Shown: one piece after another, positions 62,290 through 64,000 of the stretch | How positions within the stretch are numbered: position 1 is the stretch's first letter | How the letters are laid out: the number at the start of each line of letters is the position of its first letter | Source: Seriola aureovittata | Taxonomy: Eukaryota > Chordata > Actinopteri > Carangiformes > Carangidae | Assembly: GCF_021018895.1 (NCBI RefSeq) | Contig: NC_079379.1 | Location: forward strand, 21,016,776-21,080,775 | Reading direction: 5' to 3' | DNA: 64,000 bases | Made by a program: the position numbers and the translations under genes | The notes under the pieces: generated by a model | What the model was told of the DNA's origin: nothing | Seen by the model: the letters and a program-made list of their open reading frames with translations, nothing else | Databases searched by the model: none

Positions 62290-62611
62290 CGTGCATGAGA
62301 AAGAGAGACAGAGAAAGAGGGGAATGAAATATCATCCTACTAGAACATGAAGTCATTCAACACAAGAGAAACACATACTAACGTGAGGGAAAGAAACCAT
62401 TACGTCACAGGTGTGTGTCAGTATGTATAGGTGTGTGTACACAGTGTATGTGTATGTGGAGTCTAAACTTGAACTATGTCCAAGGTCACAGGTGTCAAAT
62501 GTATGAAAAGTGAGTGGAACGGGAAGGGGAGGACTGGATGCAGGGTGTTTACCAGTTTGTTTGGGTAGCGTAGCACCACTGGTTGTACTGGGAGTCCTGG
62601 GATGAAAGCAC
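57017..62611 (-). CDS. lpcat1: lpcat1, lysophosphatidylcholine acyltransferase 1 (3' part, nine exons)
   Basis: LPCAT1 re-acylates lysophosphatidylcholine with acyl-CoA in the Lands cycle, in ER and lipid droplets. The exons below run in phase and give 887 coding bases: 294 complete residues and a stop. The first exon reads AFIPGLPVQPVVLRYPNKL, the acyltransferase motif-4 region, followed by DTVTWTWQGPGA; both match LPCAT1 closely. Next come ILWLTLCQPHNPMEIEYLP, a linker, EF-hand-like loops (DQRGDGQIDVRH and ESEENGDVLEED), and the C-terminus …GQSHDKDD. Human LPCAT1 is 534 residues, so roughly 45% lies upstream of the window, including the membrane anchor and HX4D and EGTC motifs. LPCAT1 is favoured over LPCAT2 (LRYPNKL then TWTWQGY) and LPCAT4 (IRYPNSL, RGPG) by GPGA and PVVLRYPNKL. 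The tail has lysine only at -3, so a canonical KKxx ER-retrieval signal is not present. Confidence 0.93.
57151..57715 (-). other. lpcat1: lpcat1 intron
   Basis: AT-rich intron before the last exon. No other feature seen. Confidence 0.7.
57716..57857 (-). CDS. lpcat1: lpcat1 exon (second EF-hand-like loop)
   Basis: One hundred and forty-two bases, TTGTTGTGCAG acceptor, GTAAG donor. Encodes MYESEENGDVLEEDLATILE and ALDQPDKEKITY. The loop ESEENGDVLEED has E at position 1 and D at 12, an atypical but recognisable EF-hand arrangement. Confidence 0.93.
57937..58035 (-). CDS. lpcat1: lpcat1 exon (first EF-hand-like loop)
   Basis: Ninety-nine bases, TTCCCAG acceptor, GTGAGC donor. Encodes RGDGQIDVRHFVIALSTVHR and ends LRLAFK. 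With DQ from the previous exon the loop is DQRGDGQIDVRH: loop positions 1 and 5 are D, 9 is D, but position 12 is H rather than the usual E, so calcium binding may be weak. Confidence 0.93.
58036..59090 (-). other. lpcat1: lpcat1 intron
   Basis: About 1.05 kb, AT-rich, with a T-run at 58973-58982. No repeat family recognised. Confidence 0.7.
59091..59244 (-). CDS. lpcat1: lpcat1 exon (pre-EF helix)
   Basis: One hundred and fifty-four bases, AAAACAG acceptor, GTAAAC donor. Encodes LRAGTRDMVIEEQAKRARKL and ALEDFAQFLNLPVTDTLTQV to LSLFDQ. It ends at the first residues of the first EF-hand-like loop. Confidence 0.92.
59245..60166 (-). other. lpcat1: lpcat1 intron with TG microsatellite
   Basis: Contains a G-rich GGGGGTGGGGGGG run at about 59648-59668 and a (TG)n microsatellite at 60000-60050. 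Confidence 0.7.
60000..60050. repeat. (TG)n microsatellite
   Basis: Uninterrupted TG run of about 50 bases inside an lpcat1 intron. Confidence 0.95.
60167..60292 (-). CDS. lpcat1: lpcat1 exon (linker before EF-hand region)
   Basis: One hundred and twenty-six bases, CTCTCCTGACAG acceptor, GTGAGT donor. Encodes ALELPLTDLSFDDREISLSQ, then YDYSGLLEFNQLVCRLG. The human protein has the comparable ALGVSVTDYTFEDCQLALAEG and LLEFARLVRGLG. Confidence 0.92.
60388..60470 (-). CDS. lpcat1: lpcat1 exon (YLPIYTPSNEEKENPAL…)
   Basis: Eighty-three bases, TCTCCTTAG acceptor, GTAAGT donor. Encodes YLPIYTPSNEEKENPALFAS plus NVRKLMA, equivalent to the LPVYSPSEEEKRNPALYAS block of human LPCAT1. Confidence 0.93.
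60615..60669 (-). CDS. lpcat1: lpcat1 exon (FKILWLTLCQPHNPMEIE)
   Basis: Fifty-five bases, CTATCTTCCAG acceptor, GTGAG donor. One base completes the alanine of GPGA, then FKILWLTLCQPHNPMEIE follows, matching the ILWLTLCQ…EIE block of LPCAT1. Confidence 0.93.
60964..60998 (-). CDS. lpcat1: lpcat1 exon (DTVTWTWQGPG)
   Basis: Thirty-five bases between a CCTCTCCACAG acceptor and a GTGAG donor. The WTWQGPGA sequence is diagnostic of the LPCAT1 group. A 1.55-kb intron separates it from the previous exon. Confidence 0.93.
60999..62552 (-). other. lpcat1: lpcat1 intron
   Basis: About 1.55 kb. Contains a (TG)n tract at 62253-62289. No additional exon found; short frames such as 61835-62068 have no support. 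Confidence 0.65.
62553..62611 (-). CDS. lpcat1: lpcat1 exon (acyltransferase motif-4 region)
   Basis: Fifty-nine bases: two bases completing a glycine codon, then AFIPGLPVQPVVLRYPNKL. The acceptor is TTTCTCAG (before 62611) and the donor GTAAAC (62552-62547). This is the most 5' coding exon of the gene in the window. Confidence 0.93.
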
Positions 62612-63239
62612 CTGAGAAAGACAAGAGAGGAGGGAGGTGGTGAGAGAACAATAGTAGAGAGAAAGAAAATATTAACTGCATCAAGAGCAAAAAAGTAAAT
62701 GAAAGTATCAGTATTTGATTTTTATTACTGCCACATTTATATTCATTTGCTAAAGTACTACATTGTTTTGGCAACAGAAGTTTCTACAGATTTCAACTGA
62801 CTTGAATATTGCAGAGAGAAAACAATGCATGGGGCTGAGTCGTGTGCACTGCATGAATGACAAGCTCACAACCTCAGGGTAACCTCCAGCCCCCGCAGAA
62901 TGGGTCTCTATTCAAAGTCTATAATGTCCTGCTGATGACAGATGAGCCAATAGAAGTTACATACACTATTTATTACTAGACAAAGCCCTATTGAAGTTAC
63001 TGTGTCAGTGCTGAACAGATTAGAATGGGGTATGTTAATATTACTAATGAAAATAAGGCTTAAACCTTAGAGGCTTACTTGATTTATTTGGCCACTTGGG
63101 GGCAGTGAAACAAGCTTTAAAGGCAACTATTTACACATCCAGATACAGAGCAACATTGGCTTTAATTTGAAGTGTAGTTTGTGCACACCTGTTGAAAGCA
63201 AGTCCAATATTCACTCTTATTCTTGCTTTATTTTGGTCT

Positions 63240-63500
63240 CAACCAACTCCTGAAGAAAATATGTGGTTATTTCAGTCTCTCAGTGCTTCACCATGTTTAC
63301 TAGCTAGACACTAACTTTGTCTGTCTGCCTTCTGGTGCTGGGAAGAGGGTACAATGGGTTTCTCAAAGCTTATTCATTGAGAGTGGCTGCCTGCGACTGC
63401 TGGAGACAGGGTTGATGAGAACAGTGAACAAAAACAGTGAAGTCGTGGACTGTTAAACCAAAACAATGAGCTGAAGAATGCTAAAATGTTCCTTAGAGCC
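63240..63500 (+). repeat. Dispersed repeat, related to 1639-1905
   Basis: Contains CATGTTTACTAGCTAGACAC, TTTGTCTGTCTGCCTTCTGG, CTGCTGGAGACAGGGTTGAT and ACCAAAACAATGAGCTGAAG. I associate the first two motifs with a common teleost interspersed element. Similarity to 1639-1905 is loose. Confidence 0.45.
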
Positions 63501-63764
63501 AACAGGGACTGCAGAGTTGGGCGATAATATCTGTGGTTTTGTCACTACAAGCCATCCCTTTTTGCATTATACATAACCATTTTTAAAATTATTCATAAAG
63601 AATTACTGATTAATGCAGCTTTAACTCATGTATGTCATGTATATATTGCGTAAATATTTTCAATATGAAAGTGTCTTCAAGATGTAATGTTCAGTTGTGC
63701 AATGGCTGATTCAAGTAAAATTACAAGTAACATTTAAAAGATCTGGGCTGTAATTTTTAACTTC

Positions 63765-63920
63765 TGTAGAAGAAAACATGTGATAGAGACAAAAGTGAGT
63801 CAATGAAATGAGGTTTGATGCTGAACTTGCAATGTTTCTTCTAGACTGGTAAGTAAACAGCTGTTAATGCTAACGCTGGCTATGTAGCAATAGCAAAACT
63901 TGCAAATAGCTCCTTTAACA
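63765..63920 (+). mobile_element. lpcat1: TIR element family B, copy 3 (left-truncated)
   Basis: Contains CTTCTGTAGAAGAAAACATG, GGTTTGATGCTGAACTTGCA, CTTCTAGACTGGTAAGTAAA, GCTGGCTATGTAGCAATAGC and ends CTTGCAAATAGCTCCTTTAAC. That end is the inverted partner of the GTTAAAGGAGATATTTGTAAG end of copy 2, which is the best evidence for TIRs in this family. Confidence 0.75.
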
Positions 63921-64000
63921 TCACACCTATGAGGGTGGTGAAGTCAAAGCTCCCACACCACAGAACATGCTTGTCCTGAATTAGATTAGATGCAAAGTAG

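Larger units (their letters stand above)
62612..64000 (-). other. lpcat1: lpcat1 intron, continuing beyond the window
   Basis: No upstream lpcat1 exon was found between 62612 and 64000, so the intron extends past the edge. It carries a dispersed repeat at 63240-63500 and the third family B element at 63765-63920. Confidence 0.6.

Overview
The window reads as nuclear DNA of a bony fish, probably a percomorph teleost. The two genes I can name have vertebrate intron-exon structure, and the non-coding DNA is full of CA/TG and GATA microsatellites plus several dispersed repeat families of a kind I associate with teleost genomes. I see no operons, ribosome binding sites, CRISPR arrays, tRNA or rRNA genes. 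No database search was possible: names rest on recognised protein motifs, and splice sites on GT/AG signals with consistent reading phase.

Layout. Positions 1-33900 are mostly intergenic: microsatellites, three copies of a terminal-inverted-repeat element, a near-perfect 834-bp tandem duplication inside CA repeats (10217-11769), a possible unnamed 81-residue minus-strand gene (19567-20650), a broken eIF4G-like fragment (27032-27976) and a degenerate repeat array (28733-29215). nrsn1 (neurensin-1, + strand) occupies about 33.94-41.13 kb, with a putative non-coding first exon behind an NRF-1-like site, three coding exons (36999-37058, 38166-38318, 39459-39872) and a 3' UTR. A possible last exon of an unknown + strand gene lies at 45831-46016. 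At 46.4-48.1 kb sit a decayed RecQ-like helicase fragment and a Ty3/gypsy LTR with the start of gag, both on the minus strand.

The right end carries the 3' half of lpcat1 (lysophosphatidylcholine acyltransferase 1, minus strand). Nine coding exons between 62611 and 57017 give 294 complete residues plus a stop, including two EF-hand-like regions. The exons for the N-terminal membrane region and the acyltransferase HX4D motif lie beyond 64000.

nrsn1 and lpcat1 converge across about 16 kb of repeat-rich DNA. Neurensin-1 is a vesicle membrane protein of neurons and LPCAT1 a phospholipid-remodelling enzyme of ER and lipid droplets; nothing here links their functions. I found no clear new biological system. 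The best leads are the two unnamed coding candidates, the 834-bp duplication, the eIF4G-derived fragment, and two families of short elements with TTAAAG-type inverted ends.
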